Under the pieces are notes generated by a model. It was not told the DNA's origin. It was given only the letters and a program-made list of their open reading frames with translations, and searched no databases. From assembly GCA_017620135.1 (NCBI GenBank), contig JAFZQZ010000092.1:1-51709 (forward strand): 51,709 bases of DNA. Reading direction: 5' to 3'. This DNA is from Bacillota bacterium (lineage in GTDB: Bacteria > Bacillota > Clostridia > Lachnospirales > Bianqueaceae). Both the position numbers and the translations under genes were made by a program. Positions 16,882-25,839 of the stretch are shown in pieces. The first letter of the stretch is position 1, and each line of letters begins with the position of its first letter.

Positions 16882-17598
16882 ATGAAGGTTCTTATCTACA
16901 ACGAGTTCGTACACGAACAGCACGACGGACCGGCCAAGGACATGTATCCGCGCGGTATGCATATGGCGATCGCGGAAGAGATCCGGAAGATCGACGATTC
17001 GCTGGAGTTTTCCTTCGCGACACTCGAAGATCATAAGGAAGTGATCACACAGGAAAAACTGGCCGAGACCGACGTCCTCGTCTGGTGGGGACACATGCGG
17101 CATCACATGGTCGATGACGATGTCGTCACGCTGATCTGTGATGAAGTCAACAAAGGCATGGGTCTGGTCGTGCTTCACTCCGGTCATGAGTCGAAGGTCT
17201 TCCGTAAACTGATGGGGACCCGCTGCGGCGTGGAATGGTATGAACGGAATGATCACGGGCGGATCTGGATCCTCGATCAGACACATCCGATCGCCCAGGG
17301 CGTCCCGAATCCGCTCGAGCTTACGGCGGAAGAGACGTACGCGGAACCTTTTACCGTGCCGACACCGGATGAACTGATCGGCGTGACCTGGTGGAAGGGA
17401 GGAGAGATCTTCCGCGGTATGAGTGTGTATCATCGCGGACTCGGAAAGATCTTCTATTTCCATCCCGGACATGAGACCTATCCCAGCTATTACAACCCCG
17501 GTGTGATCCGGGCGATCGACAACGGCATCCACTATGTGGCTCCGAAGATGCGGATCGATGAACTGACCTCCCATCATATCCAGCCCCATGAGCCGTAG
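16882..17598 (+). CDS. ThuA-like protein (trehalose-utilisation family)
   Basis: A 238-aa protein of the ThuA family, which has a class I amidotransferase-like fold without the usual catalytic cysteine. TDVLVWWGHMRHHMVDD, VVLHSGH and KIFYFHPGHETYP fit the family, which in several bacteria is linked to disaccharide catabolism. Start ATG 16882 has AAGGAGA at 16868-16874. It lies upstream of a sugar dehydrogenase-like gene and a sugar symporter, which supports a role in carbohydrate use. The exact reaction is unknown. Confidence 0.85.
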   Translation: MKVLIYNEFVHEQHDGPAKDMYPRGMHMAIAEEIRKIDDSLEFSFATLEDHKEVITQEKLAETDVLVWWGHMRHHMVDDDVVTLICDEVNKGMGLVVLHSGHESKVFRKLMGTRCGVEWYERNDHGRIWILDQTHPIAQGVPNPLELTAEETYAEPFTVPTPDELIGVTWWKGGEIFRGMSVYHRGLGKIFYFHPGHETYPSYYNPGVIRAIDNGIHYVAPKMRIDELTSHHIQPHEP

Positions 17599-17611
17599 AG
17601 AGGCACATGAG

Positions 17612-18829
17612 ATGAAAACGATCACAACAGCGTTTATCGGCGTCGGCGGCCGGGGTTACGGACTTTTACGGGGCGTTCTCGAAATGATGGAGGACGTGAA
17701 GGTGATCGGCGTCTGCGATCTTTTTGAAGATCGCGCGGTGAAGGCAGCGGATGCTGTCGAGCAGAAGACCGGTATCCGGCCTCTTCAGACGACCGACTAC
17801 CGGGAGATCCTGGCGCTTGACGGTCTTGACTGTGTTATGATCACCAACTCCTGGGAGAGCCATATCCCGATCGCGATCGAAGCCATGAAGGCCGGGATCC
17901 GTCCGGGCGTGGAAGTCGGCGCGGCTTACAGTATCGAGCAGCTCTGGGATCTGGTGCATACATACGAAGAGACGAAAGTTCCCTGCATGCTGCTTGAGAA
18001 CTGCTGCTACGACCGTACGGAAATGATGATCATGAATATGGTTTCTCAGGGCATATTCGGTGAACTGGTCCACTGCGAAGGCGGATACCGGCATGATCTT
18101 CGTGATGAGATCAGTCACGGACGGGAGAACCGGCATTACCGTAACGCGAATTACCGGCACCGCAATACCGAAAACTATCCGACGCATGAGCTCGGACCCA
18201 TCGCGCAGATGCTGGGGATCGGACACGGCAACCGCATGGTGAAGCTGGTATCCCAGAGTTCCTGCGCAAGAGGACTGAATGAGTACAACCGGAAAAATCA
18301 GGGAAAAGACGGAGACCAGGCAGAGTACCGGTTCGTGCAGGGCGATGTGACGACGACCATCATCACCTGCGCGCACGGAGAGACCATTACGCTGACACTG
18401 GACACGACTCTCCCGAGATTTTACAGCCGCGGCCTGGTGATCCAGGGAACCAAAGGCATGTATGAGGAAGACAATCATTCCATCTGGCTGGACGGTCTGT
18501 ATGAAGAGTCGGAGACCTTCCGCTGGAGAAAGCACTGGGGCAACGCGGACGACTATAGGGAAGAGTATGAACATCCCGTCTGGAAGACTTTCCTGAATGA
18601 AGGTGTGCGAGGCGGTCACGGCGGCATGGATTATCTGGTCGACCGGGCCTTCTTCGACAGTGTCCGTGACAGGACAGATCCACCGATCGATGTATATGAT
18701 ATGGCAGCCTGGATGAGTATCGGAGTCCTCGCGGAGCAGTCGATCCTGCAGGGCGGCGCGCCGGTCATGATCCCGGATTTTACGAACGGCAAGTGGTTCC
18801 AACCTTATAATATTCCCAAGGAGGACTGA
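17612..18829 (+). CDS. Gfo/Idh/MocA-family oxidoreductase
   Basis: A 405-aa NAD(P)-dependent dehydrogenase-like protein. The Rossmann nucleotide site is GVGGRG at residues 10-15, followed by VIGVCDLFEDRA, where the Asp suggests NAD. The classic EKP motif is not seen; GVEVGAAYS occupies the region. The C-terminal alpha/beta domain is of usual size. Members oxidise hydroxyls of sugars or inositols or act in glycoside cleavage. I chose the ATG at 17612 (GAGAGG at 17597-17602); an in-frame ATG at 17588 overlapping the ThuA gene is the alternative. Neighbours: ThuA-like protein before, GPH symporter after. Confidence 0.9.
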   Translation: MKTITTAFIGVGGRGYGLLRGVLEMMEDVKVIGVCDLFEDRAVKAADAVEQKTGIRPLQTTDYREILALDGLDCVMITNSWESHIPIAIEAMKAGIRPGVEVGAAYSIEQLWDLVHTYEETKVPCMLLENCCYDRTEMMIMNMVSQGIFGELVHCEGGYRHDLRDEISHGRENRHYRNANYRHRNTENYPTHELGPIAQMLGIGHGNRMVKLVSQSSCARGLNEYNRKNQGKDGDQAEYRFVQGDVTTTIITCAHGETITLTLDTTLPRFYSRGLVIQGTKGMYEEDNHSIWLDGLYEESETFRWRKHWGNADDYREEYEHPVWKTFLNEGVRGGHGGMDYLVDRAFFDSVRDRTDPPIDVYDMAAWMSIGVLAEQSILQGGAPVMIPDFTNGKWFQPYNIPKED

Positions 18830-18833
18830 TCTC

Positions 18834-20324
18834 ATGGAAGATCTGAAGCAGAGAAAGAAAAACCTTATCCTGTTCCCTATCGGTACGGTCGGCCGGGACA
18901 TGATGTACAACCTGGTCACGAATTACCTGATGCTGTTCATCATCTTCACCCGTCAGCTGACAGCGGCACAGCTTGGCGCCATTACGGCGATCATGGTCGC
19001 TGCCCGTGTGTTTGACGCGCTGAACGACCCGATCATGGGCAATATTATCGAGAGCACCCGTTCCCGCTGGGGCAAGTTCAAACCCTGGCTGTTGATCGGT
19101 ATTCTTTCTACCTCGGCTGTCATCTATATCGTTTTCAATACGAAACTTCAGGGATGGAATTTCATCTGGCTGTTCGGTTTCTTCTATTTCGCGTACAGTA
19201 TCACCTATACCATGCATGATATCTCTTACTGGGGCATGGTACCGGCGCTTTCCTCCGACGCGGACGCCAGGAACCAGTTCACTTCCCGCGCGACACTGTT
19301 TGCCGGTATCGGCGGTACGCTGGCTTCTGTTCTGATCCCCATGCTGACCACCGGATCCATGGCCATCGGATCCTCCGCGACGATCGCTTACGGACGCATT
19401 GCGCTGGTCATCTGTATCCTCGGTCCGCTTTTCCTGTTCTTCACGATCTTCGGCGTAAAAGAGAACAGGAACTATGATACGAAAAAGAATGAGAAGGTCA
19501 GTCTGAAAAAGGTCGTAAAGACGATCGCCGGCAATGATCAGCTGGTCGTGATCGCGATCTGCTTCCTGATCCAGCAGATCGGAAACGGTATCGTACTGGG
19601 CGGGATCGGTTCCACCTATATCTACTTTGAATTCGGTTATGAGGGCGGTCTTTACTCGCTCTTCACCATGGTCGGTATGTCTGTGACGGCGCTTTTGATG
19701 ATCTTTTATCCGGCGATCTCCCGCAAGCTGCCGAGAAAGAAACTGATGAGCGTACTGGCGGCCATCGCTTCGGTCGGCTATGTGCTGATGCTGCTTCCCG
19801 GCCTGGTGATGCCGCAGGGCAACATGCTGAAGTTCTATATCGTGACCATCGGCTATATGCTGGCGAACTTCGGTCAGTACGGTTTCTACCTCATCATGAT
19901 GATCTCCATTATGAATACGGTCGAATACAGCGAATACAAGTTCGGCGCCCGTGACGAAGCGATCATCGGTTCTCTTCGTCCGTTCCTGACGAAGCTGGCT
20001 TCCGCGCTGACGGTCGTCATCACCACGGTCACCTACCTGATCTTCCGTGTCACCAGCTACTCCAACCAGATCTCCGAACTGGAGAACCAGGCGGCAGCCG
20101 GTACGATCACGGATTCTCAGAAGATCAGCCAGATCGCGCAGATCCTGTCCGACGTTACCCCCGGACAGAGCCGAGGCCTCCTGCTGGCCATGACGGTCCT
20201 TCCCTGTATCCTGATGCTGGTCTCTTACTTCATGTACCAGAAGAAATACAAGCTGGACGAGAAGGAATACGACCGGATCTGTGAAGAGATCGCGAAGAAG
20301 AAACAGCAGGAACAGGAAGCGTAA
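18834..20324 (+). CDS. GPH-family sugar:cation symporter (MelB-like)
   Basis: A 496-aa membrane protein with about twelve segments. The pattern FPIGTVGRDMMYNLVTNYLMLF at the N-terminus and DALNDPIMGNIIESTRSRWGKFKPW (about residues 60-85) is diagnostic for the glycoside-pentoside-hexuronide family. It imports a glycoside or uronate with Na+ or H+. RBS AAGGAGG (18819-18825) is well placed. It ends the sugar module and is followed by a strong terminator. The C-terminus is a charged coiled tail (KKKQQEQEA). Confidence 0.93.
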   Translation: MEDLKQRKKNLILFPIGTVGRDMMYNLVTNYLMLFIIFTRQLTAAQLGAITAIMVAARVFDALNDPIMGNIIESTRSRWGKFKPWLLIGILSTSAVIYIVFNTKLQGWNFIWLFGFFYFAYSITYTMHDISYWGMVPALSSDADARNQFTSRATLFAGIGGTLASVLIPMLTTGSMAIGSSATIAYGRIALVICILGPLFLFFTIFGVKENRNYDTKKNEKVSLKKVVKTIAGNDQLVVIAICFLIQQIGNGIVLGGIGSTYIYFEFGYEGGLYSLFTMVGMSVTALLMIFYPAISRKLPRKKLMSVLAAIASVGYVLMLLPGLVMPQGNMLKFYIVTIGYMLANFGQYGFYLIMMISIMNTVEYSEYKFGARDEAIIGSLRPFLTKLASALTVVITTVTYLIFRVTSYSNQISELENQAAAGTITDSQKISQIAQILSDVTPGQSRGLLLAMTVLPCILMLVSYFMYQKKYKLDEKEYDRICEEIAKKKQQEQEA

Positions 20325-20347
20325 GCAGATACACTGAAGAGAAAAAG

Positions 20348-20380
20348 AAAAAGCTCGCCGCATGAAACGGCGAGCTTTTT
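20348..20380. terminator. Bidirectional Rho-independent terminator
   Basis: 13-bp perfect stem AAAAAGCTCGCCG (20348-20360) / CGGCGAGCTTTTT (20368-20380), 7-base loop. It separates two convergent genes and has a T-run on either strand. Confidence 0.93.
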
Positions 20381-20416
20381 AGCTTAATGTTGATTCCGGC
20401 AAAAATCTGGGTCAGA

Positions 20417-20956
20417 TTATTTCAGGAAGCCAAAGTTGCTGATGATCGGAACTTCGATCGCTTTGCCCTTGCAGACACGGAAGAACATGATGATCTCAAG
20501 AACAAAGATGATGATGTTGCAGACACCGGCGAAGATCCAGCCAAGAATCGGGATGATGCAGCAGAAGATCAGGAGGACCTGAACCATCGTGATCTTCAGA
20601 GCCTGGCGGACATGGAAGGTAGCAAACTCGGATTTCTGAGCACCGAGGAGAGCGATGATGATTCCGATCGCGCCAAGCAGATACGGAGCCATTGCATAGA
20701 CTTTGTTATCAGAAATGTCTTTCTGATCGAACTCAGCGGTATGATCCTTCGGATCGACTGCCGGATAGGGGACCGGAGCCGCGTAGGGCTGCTGCTGATA
20801 CTGCTGGTAGGGCTGCTGCTGATACTGCTGGAACTGCTGATTCTGCTGACCCTGATTGGGATCAAAAGCGGGAGCAACACCCATCGGAGCACCACACTGC
20901 GGGCAGTTCGGTACACCGTCAGCTACATTAGCACCACATTGAGGACAAAATGCCAT
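20417..20956 (-). CDS. Zinc-ribbon membrane protein with DUF4870-like domain
   Basis: 179 aa. An N-terminal zinc ribbon (FCPQCG ... NCPQCG, two CxxC pairs) is followed by a Gln/Tyr/Pro-rich linker with repeats of QQPYQQY. The C-terminal part has three hydrophobic segments, with FHVRQALKI between the first and second, as in DUF4870-type membrane proteins. Function unknown; such proteins may sense or scaffold at the membrane. I chose ATG 20956 (MAFCPQC); an ATG at 20968 abuts the ribosome site AGGAAAGG and is less likely. It is monocistronic between two terminators. Confidence 0.85.
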   Translation of the reverse strand: MAFCPQCGANVADGVPNCPQCGAPMGVAPAFDPNQGQQNQQFQQYQQQPYQQYQQQPYAAPVPYPAVDPKDHTAEFDQKDISDNKVYAMAPYLLGAIGIIIALLGAQKSEFATFHVRQALKITMVQVLLIFCCIIPILGWIFAGVCNIIIFVLEIIMFFRVCKGKAIEVPIISNFGFLK

Positions 20957-21051
20957 AGGTAATACCATCCTTTCCTGCAAAGCCTGTACGATCCGAAGAG
21001 ATACGGCACGGCACTTGGCCTTGCGAACATGATTTATAATAGAAAAATTAT

Positions 21052-21089
21052 AAAACAGACCGCCGCAAAAGTAAAGCCTTTTGCGGCGG
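21052..21089 (-). terminator. Terminator of the eda-kdgK operon
   Basis: 12-bp stem CCGCCGCAAAAG / CTTTTGCGGCGG (21060-21071 and 21078-21089) with a 6-base loop; on the minus strand it runs into TCTGTTTT. Confidence 0.88.
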
Positions 21090-21123
21090 AATTTGTGAAT
21101 ATTTAGTGAAGTTTTCGAGAAGA

Positions 21124-22152
21124 TCAGCGCTGAACGCGTCCGGATCCGTCTCCGCCTGCCAGTTTTTCGACTTCCGCTACGGAGACGAAGTTGTAGTCGC
21201 CTTCGATGGAATGCTTGAGCGCGGAAGCAGCTACCGCGAATTCGACTGCCTGCTGGGTCGTCTTACCGGCAAGCAGAGAATAAATCAGGCCGCCGCCGAA
21301 GCTGTCACCGCCGCCGATCCGGTCGATGATGCGCAGATGATAGAGTTTGGAGAAGCAGTATTCACCGGAAGCCGCGTCATAGAGCATGCCGCTCCAGTCA
21401 TTGTCGGACGCGGAAATACTTTCACGAAGCGTGATCGCGACCTTTTCAAAGTTGAATTTCTCCGCCAGCTGACGGGCAACGGATTTATATCCTTCCTTGT
21501 TCAGTTTGCCGCCGGTGATGTCGGTGGCTTCCGCCTCGATGCCGAAAACATCCTTGGCGTCTTCCTCGTTGGAGATGCAGACATCTACATACTGGCAAAG
21601 CTCGGTCATGGCTTCCCGGGCCTGTGCTCTGGTCCAGAGTTTGCCGCGGTAATTAAGGTCACAGCTGATCTTGATCCCACGTGCTTTGGCCGCTTTGCAG
21701 GCATCCTTGCAGATCTCTACCACGTTCGGGCCAAGGGCCGGTGTGATACCCGTGAAGTGGAACCAGTCCACACCTTCAAAGATCGAATCCCAGTCGAAAT
21801 CGGACGGGGAAGCTTCCGCGATCGCGGAATGGGCACGGTCATAGATACAGACGCTGGCGCGCTGAGAAGCGCCTTTTTCATTGAAATAAATACCTACACG
21901 GTCGCCGCCGCGGACGATCTTGGAGGTATCCACCCCATACCGACGCAGGGAATTGACAGCGCACTGACCAATGGCGTGAGCGGGAAGCTTTGTCACATAG
22001 ACCGCGTCCAGTCCATAGTTCGCCAGAGATACCGCGACGTTGGCTTCTCCGCCGCCAAACGTGAATTCCAGGTTGCTGGCCTGGATGAAACGTTCATAAT
22101 TGTAGGGCTGAAGACGGATCATCAGCTCACCGAAAGTAACTACTTTTGCCAT
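21124..22152 (-). CDS. kdgK: 2-dehydro-3-deoxygluconokinase (PfkB family)
   Basis: A 342-aa sugar kinase that phosphorylates 2-keto-3-deoxygluconate to KDPG. The PfkB N-terminal signature TFGGGEANVAVSLANYG (about 31-47) and the C-terminal IGGGDSFGGG with catalytic Asp283 are present. FGELMIRLQPYNYERFIQA at the start is typical of KdgK rather than ribokinase. RBS AAGGAGAA precedes ATG 22152. It is the second gene after the KDPG aldolase gene, so the two are consecutive steps of hexuronate degradation. The gene itself is intact although the aldolase is frameshifted. Confidence 0.93.
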   Translation of the reverse strand: MAKVVTFGELMIRLQPYNYERFIQASNLEFTFGGGEANVAVSLANYGLDAVYVTKLPAHAIGQCAVNSLRRYGVDTSKIVRGGDRVGIYFNEKGASQRASVCIYDRAHSAIAEASPSDFDWDSIFEGVDWFHFTGITPALGPNVVEICKDACKAAKARGIKISCDLNYRGKLWTRAQAREAMTELCQYVDVCISNEEDAKDVFGIEAEATDITGGKLNKEGYKSVARQLAEKFNFEKVAITLRESISASDNDWSGMLYDAASGEYCFSKLYHLRIIDRIGGGDSFGGGLIYSLLAGKTTQQAVEFAVAASALKHSIEGDYNFVSVAEVEKLAGGDGSGRVQR

Positions 22153-22183
22153 GGTTATTCTCCTTGTTTCTGTTTCTGACGGA

Positions 22184-22821
22184 TCAGCCGCGGATCTCTT
22201 TCACGATCCCGGCCGCTTCACGGACCATACGTTCGATCTCATCGAATTTGCCTTCTCTGATGAGGTCGCCTTTGACCATCCAGCTGCCGCCGCAGGCGAT
22301 GATCTTGTTATATGCCAGGTAATCACGGACATTCTTCGCGTTGATGCCGCCGGTAGGCATGAATTTCAGTCCTACATAGGGACCGGCCAGTGCTTTGATC
22401 ATAGGAAGACCGCCGGCAGGTTCCGCGGGGAAGAATTTCACGACATCAAGGCCCAGTTCCATGGCTCCCTCGATCTCGGACGGCGTGCAGACTCCGGGCG
22501 TCATCGGAACACCTTCTCCAGCACATATTTGGTGACTTTCGGATTAAAACCGGGGCTGACGATAAATTTCGCTCCCGCCGCGATGGCTCGGTCTGCCTGT
22601 TCGGTGGTGAGTACGGTCCCGGCGCCGACGAGCATCTCAGGGAAAGCTTCCGAGATCCGGCGGATGGCTTCTTCCGCCGCCGCGGTACGGAAAGTTACTT
22701 CGGCACAGGGAAGGCCGCCTTTGATCAGCGCTTCAGCCAGCGGGATCGCGTCCTCCACGCGGTCCAGAACGACGACTGGAATGATACCGATCCCGTAGAG
22801 TTTATTCATCATATCCTGCAT
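22184..22821 (-). pseudogene. eda: KDPG/KHG aldolase, split by a one-base deletion
   Basis: The protein reads correctly from ATG 22821 (CCTCC complement at 22829-22833) through IPVVVLD, AEVTFRT (active-site Glu) and FIVSPGFNPKVTKYVLEK, then shifts at about 22512-22513 into VFR and a TGA at 22503-22501. In the next frame it continues as VPMTPGVCTPSE, then VVKFFPAE with the Schiff-base lysine, to the stop at 22184. Adding one G after GAGAAGG restores EKGVPMTPG and a 212-aa enzyme of normal length. The downstream half has its own ATG at 22504-22502 overlapping the TGA. It splits KDPG into pyruvate and glyceraldehyde-3-phosphate. A real mutation, an assembly error in a G-run, or two coupled half-proteins all remain possible. 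A possible -10 (TATAAT, 22869-22864) lies upstream. Confidence 0.85.
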
Positions 22822-22941
22822 GAAAAATCCTCCTTGCAAAACATTCTTTCAGTTTGTATTTCTATTATAAAACATGGTCGGATGAAAAGCTATAGTGACA
22901 CTTGTTTCGGTGATTGCAAAAATTGCGGTAAAAGAAGAAAG

Positions 22942-22970
22942 TTGACAGCGATACCAAAAGCAGGTATATT
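22942..22970 (+). promoter_or_regulatory. Promoter of the membrane-protein/Hsp70/helicase operon
   Basis: TTGACA (22942-22947), 17-bp spacer, TATATT (22965-22970); start codon 36 bases further. Confidence 0.88.
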
Positions 22971-23005
22971 CAGTAGATAAGAATAAGAAAAGGGAGGTAT
23001 CCCTG

Positions 23006-23917
23006 ATGGAACTTGTAAAAAACCTGGATCAGGACCGGGAGAAGATCCTGAAATCACTGACAGGTGTGAAAAACAACGAAAAGGTTCAGAAGATCCTGAA
23101 CAAAGAACTGGATCTTCTGATGTACCGATATCTGGAAGAAGAAACGAGTGAACTGCCTAAAAGGATGGCACAGGGGCTTTTCGAGACAGCGAAGGCTTCG
23201 CTGGGACTGACCGATTGTCTGGGTGAATCCGAAGTCTGGGAGAGAAAAGTCAAAGAAGATAAGAGCGGGAAGGTCAAGGATGCCCGTATGTTTCGAATCT
23301 ATGCCGTCATTCTGATCTGTCTGGGCGTGATCCTGGCGGTGGCTTCGTATGTGATGCCGCTGTTTCAGAAAGGTATGAAATTCTCTTTCGCGAACATGCT
23401 GGTGCTGCTGCTTGGCGCGCTGTTCCTTTTCCTGGGCGGTCTGACGCTGAAAAAACCTTCGAATACCGCCGAAAGTGAACTGAGAGTGGAGACATATCTC
23501 GATCCGGAAGCACTTTACAGGGAACTTCGGACCATCGTGACGGTCATCGAGCAGACACTTTCGGAAGCGAAAGATCAGGACTATTTTGACCAGAAGGAAA
23601 AGAAGAAAAAAGAAGCGGAAGCGATGGATCGGGGAACGATCGAACTCTTCGCGGGTCTTCTGGAAGCATCTGTCAGCGAAGACGGTGATTACGCGCTTTC
23701 GGAGACCGCGAAAGTCAAATATTACCTGCATCAGCGTGGGATCGAAACGGTCGGGTATCAGGAAGATAAAAAGCAGATGTTCGATATGATCCAGACCGGA
23801 CCGGAAGATCCGTACGAAGCGTCGCTTTCGGGAAACAGACAGGAGATCATCACACTTCGGCCTGCGATAGTGTCCGGGGATAAGGTACTGAAAAAAGGCC
23901 TTGCCGGGAAGAGATAA
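23006..23917 (+). CDS. Unknown two-helix membrane protein
   Basis: 303 aa, start ATG 23006 behind AGGGAGG. An N-terminal helical, charged region (1-95) is followed by two membrane segments at about 97-119 and 128-148, then a soluble, acidic C-terminal half (150-303) with a Lys/Glu-rich helix (DQKEKKKKEAEAM). Both soluble parts should face the same side, probably the cytoplasm. I do not recognise the family. It is 11 bases upstream of an Hsp70-like gene and shares its promoter, so the two products likely act together. Confidence 0.8.
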   Translation: MELVKNLDQDREKILKSLTGVKNNEKVQKILNKELDLLMYRYLEEETSELPKRMAQGLFETAKASLGLTDCLGESEVWERKVKEDKSGKVKDARMFRIYAVILICLGVILAVASYVMPLFQKGMKFSFANMLVLLLGALFLFLGGLTLKKPSNTAESELRVETYLDPEALYRELRTIVTVIEQTLSEAKDQDYFDQKEKKKKEAEAMDRGTIELFAGLLEASVSEDGDYALSETAKVKYYLHQRGIETVGYQEDKKQMFDMIQTGPEDPYEASLSGNRQEIITLRPAIVSGDKVLKKGLAGKR

Positions 23918-23928
23918 AGGAAAAGACA

Positions 23929-25839
23929 ATGGAAAGATTTTACGGTTTTGACCTGGGCGACGCGGAAAGTGCGATCGCCCGGTTAGAGAAGGATGCGGGC
24001 GCGTCGCCGGAGATGCTGCGTGTAGCGGATACGGAAAGTTTTATCACGGCTTACAGCCGGGAACAGGACGGACAGATCCTGGTAGGCGAGCAGGCCTGTT
24101 ACAGCGCGGACGCGGTGGCAAGAAAGCTTCGCTTCAAGAGCCGTTTTCTGAAGGATCCTTCGGTCAGCGCGGATGTCAGAGCGTTCGCGGGAGCCGTCCT
24201 TGGGCAGCTCTATCAGAACGCGGATCTCATCCAGGGAACAGACACCTGCTTTTATGTGGGGTGTCCGGCCGGCTGGGACAAGAACGCCAGAGAACGGTAT
24301 CGCGCGATCTTCGAAAAGGCTTCCTTTCCGCCGACGAGGATCGTATCCGAGTCACGCGCGGCAATGGTCAGCGCCTGCCAGTCCAGACACCTGCAAGTGG
24401 GATATGATATCCTGTCCAAGCCGGTGCTGGTAGTGGATATCGGTTCGTCGACAACAGATTTCGCGTATATCGTCGGCGGCAAAGAAAAACAGTTCGAGAC
24501 CAGCGGCGAGGTCGCGCTGGGCGGCGGTCTGATGGATGAACTGCTGCTGGAAAAAGCGATCGAAAACAGCAAAAAGCCTCAGGAGATCCGGGAAGTTTTT
24601 GAAAAGAGCGAGCCATGGAGGACATACTGTGAATTTAAAGCCCGCCGGCTCAAAGAACGCTATTTTTCTGACGAAGCGTATTTCCGGGAGAATGACTGCA
24701 GTGAGACTATACTGATCCGCTATGGGAAGACCCGCAAGCTGAATCTTTCGATCGATAAAAAGATCGCCAGGGATCTGACAGAGCAGAAACTGAAAGCGTT
24801 AGACAATCATTCTTTCAAGGATGTGTTTATTACAAGCCTGAAAAACATCAAAAACGCGATCTCCGGACAGATGCCGGAATTCATCTTCCTGACCGGCGGA
24901 GTCTCCCGGATGGAAGTGATCCATGAATGGTGTCAGGAAGTCTTTCCGGATGCTGTGCTGATCTCGAGCGCGGAACCTGAGTTTTCCGTGGCGAAAGGCT
25001 TGGCCTACAGTGGACGGATCGATGAAGAAATGCGGCTTTTTAGGGAAGAACTGGATCAGCTGAGAGAGTCTGATACGGTCGAGTCGATCGTCCGGGAGAA
25101 TATCCGGGATCTGTATCTGGATGTGGTGAACGTACTGGTGGATCCTATCCTTGAGGAAGTGGCGGAGCCGATCTTTGACCGGTGGCGCCGTGGCGAGATC
25201 CCGCGTCTGGTCGATACGGACGAAGCTCTGATGAAAGAGATCCCTTCCTTCCTTCGAAGCGACAGGGCGGCTGAACTGATGAAAAAACCGATCGCGGCAT
25301 GGATCAAGCCGGTAGCCAGAGAACTGGAAGAGTATACCGTTCCCATCTGCGTCCGGCATCATGTGCCGTATAAAGCGCTGTCGCTCTCGACATTCCTCTC
25401 CGCTGAGGAGATCGAGATCCAGCTGGATTCAAAAGAGATCTTCGCGGTGGAAGAACTGACCTGGCTGATCGACTCGATCATTTCTGTCCTGGTGGGACTT
25501 CTTTGCGGAGGATCCGGCCTGGCACTGATCTCCAGCGGCCCGCAGGGGATCCTGGCCGGGATCGCGGCTTCCCTGCTGGTACTGGCTCTCGGAAAGTCCA
25601 AGATGGAAAGCGCCTTTTTGAAGCTGAAACTTCCCAAGGCTTTGCGGCGTTTAGTGCCAAAGGGAGCCTTCAGAGCCAGAATGAAGACGCTCTCCGGGGA
25701 CATCAAACGTGAATTCTATGAGAGCCTTCAGACAGATAAATATGATGAGATCACCGCCAGGATGGTGGACGAGATCTCTGAGGAGATCGAGATCTGCCTT
25801 TCCAAGATGGCGGAAGTAGTTGAGGTTCCACTCGGATGA
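23929..25839 (+). CDS. Hsp70-like ATPase with C-terminal membrane segment
   Basis: A 636-aa actin/Hsp70-fold ATPase. The phosphate-1 loop is FYGFDLGDAESA (4-15), phosphate-2 is VVDIGSSTTDF with Asp170, and the adenosine loop is FLTGGVSRM (about 322-330). After about residue 385 there is no DnaK substrate-binding domain. Instead comes a helical region, a strongly hydrophobic stretch at about 513-560 (VLVGLLCGGSGLALISS and following), and a basic/amphipathic tail. This suggests a membrane-attached chaperone-like ATPase; MreB-like or DnaK functions are less likely. It lies between a membrane protein and a helicase gene, with an ATGA overlap to the latter. Confidence 0.82.
   Translation: MERFYGFDLGDAESAIARLEKDAGASPEMLRVADTESFITAYSREQDGQILVGEQACYSADAVARKLRFKSRFLKDPSVSADVRAFAGAVLGQLYQNADLIQGTDTCFYVGCPAGWDKNARERYRAIFEKASFPPTRIVSESRAAMVSACQSRHLQVGYDILSKPVLVVDIGSSTTDFAYIVGGKEKQFETSGEVALGGGLMDELLLEKAIENSKKPQEIREVFEKSEPWRTYCEFKARRLKERYFSDEAYFRENDCSETILIRYGKTRKLNLSIDKKIARDLTEQKLKALDNHSFKDVFITSLKNIKNAISGQMPEFIFLTGGVSRMEVIHEWCQEVFPDAVLISSAEPEFSVAKGLAYSGRIDEEMRLFREELDQLRESDTVESIVRENIRDLYLDVVNVLVDPILEEVAEPIFDRWRRGEIPRLVDTDEALMKEIPSFLRSDRAAELMKKPIAAWIKPVARELEEYTVPICVRHHVPYKALSLSTFLSAEEIEIQLDSKEIFAVEELTWLIDSIISVLVGLLCGGSGLALISSGPQGILAGIAASLLVLALGKSKMESAFLKLKLPKALRRLVPKGAFRARMKTLSGDIKREFYESLQTDKYDEITARMVDEISEEIEICLSKMAEVVEVPLG

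Noticed and set aside
18780-20363. 527-aa open frame on the minus strand
   Set aside because: It is the antisense shadow of the GPH symporter; its sequence is Asp/Arg/His/Gln-rich with no family motif.
20780-20850. Short tandem DNA repeats
   Set aside because: They encode the Gln/Tyr/Pro linker of the zinc-ribbon protein, so they are coding low complexity.
21106-22179. 357-aa + strand open frame
   Set aside because: Antisense of kdgK, whose PfkB motifs are unambiguous.
22914-22927. Possible operator GCAA-AAA-TTGC upstream of the 22942 promoter
   Set aside because: Only a 4-bp half-site; expected by chance in AT-rich sequence.
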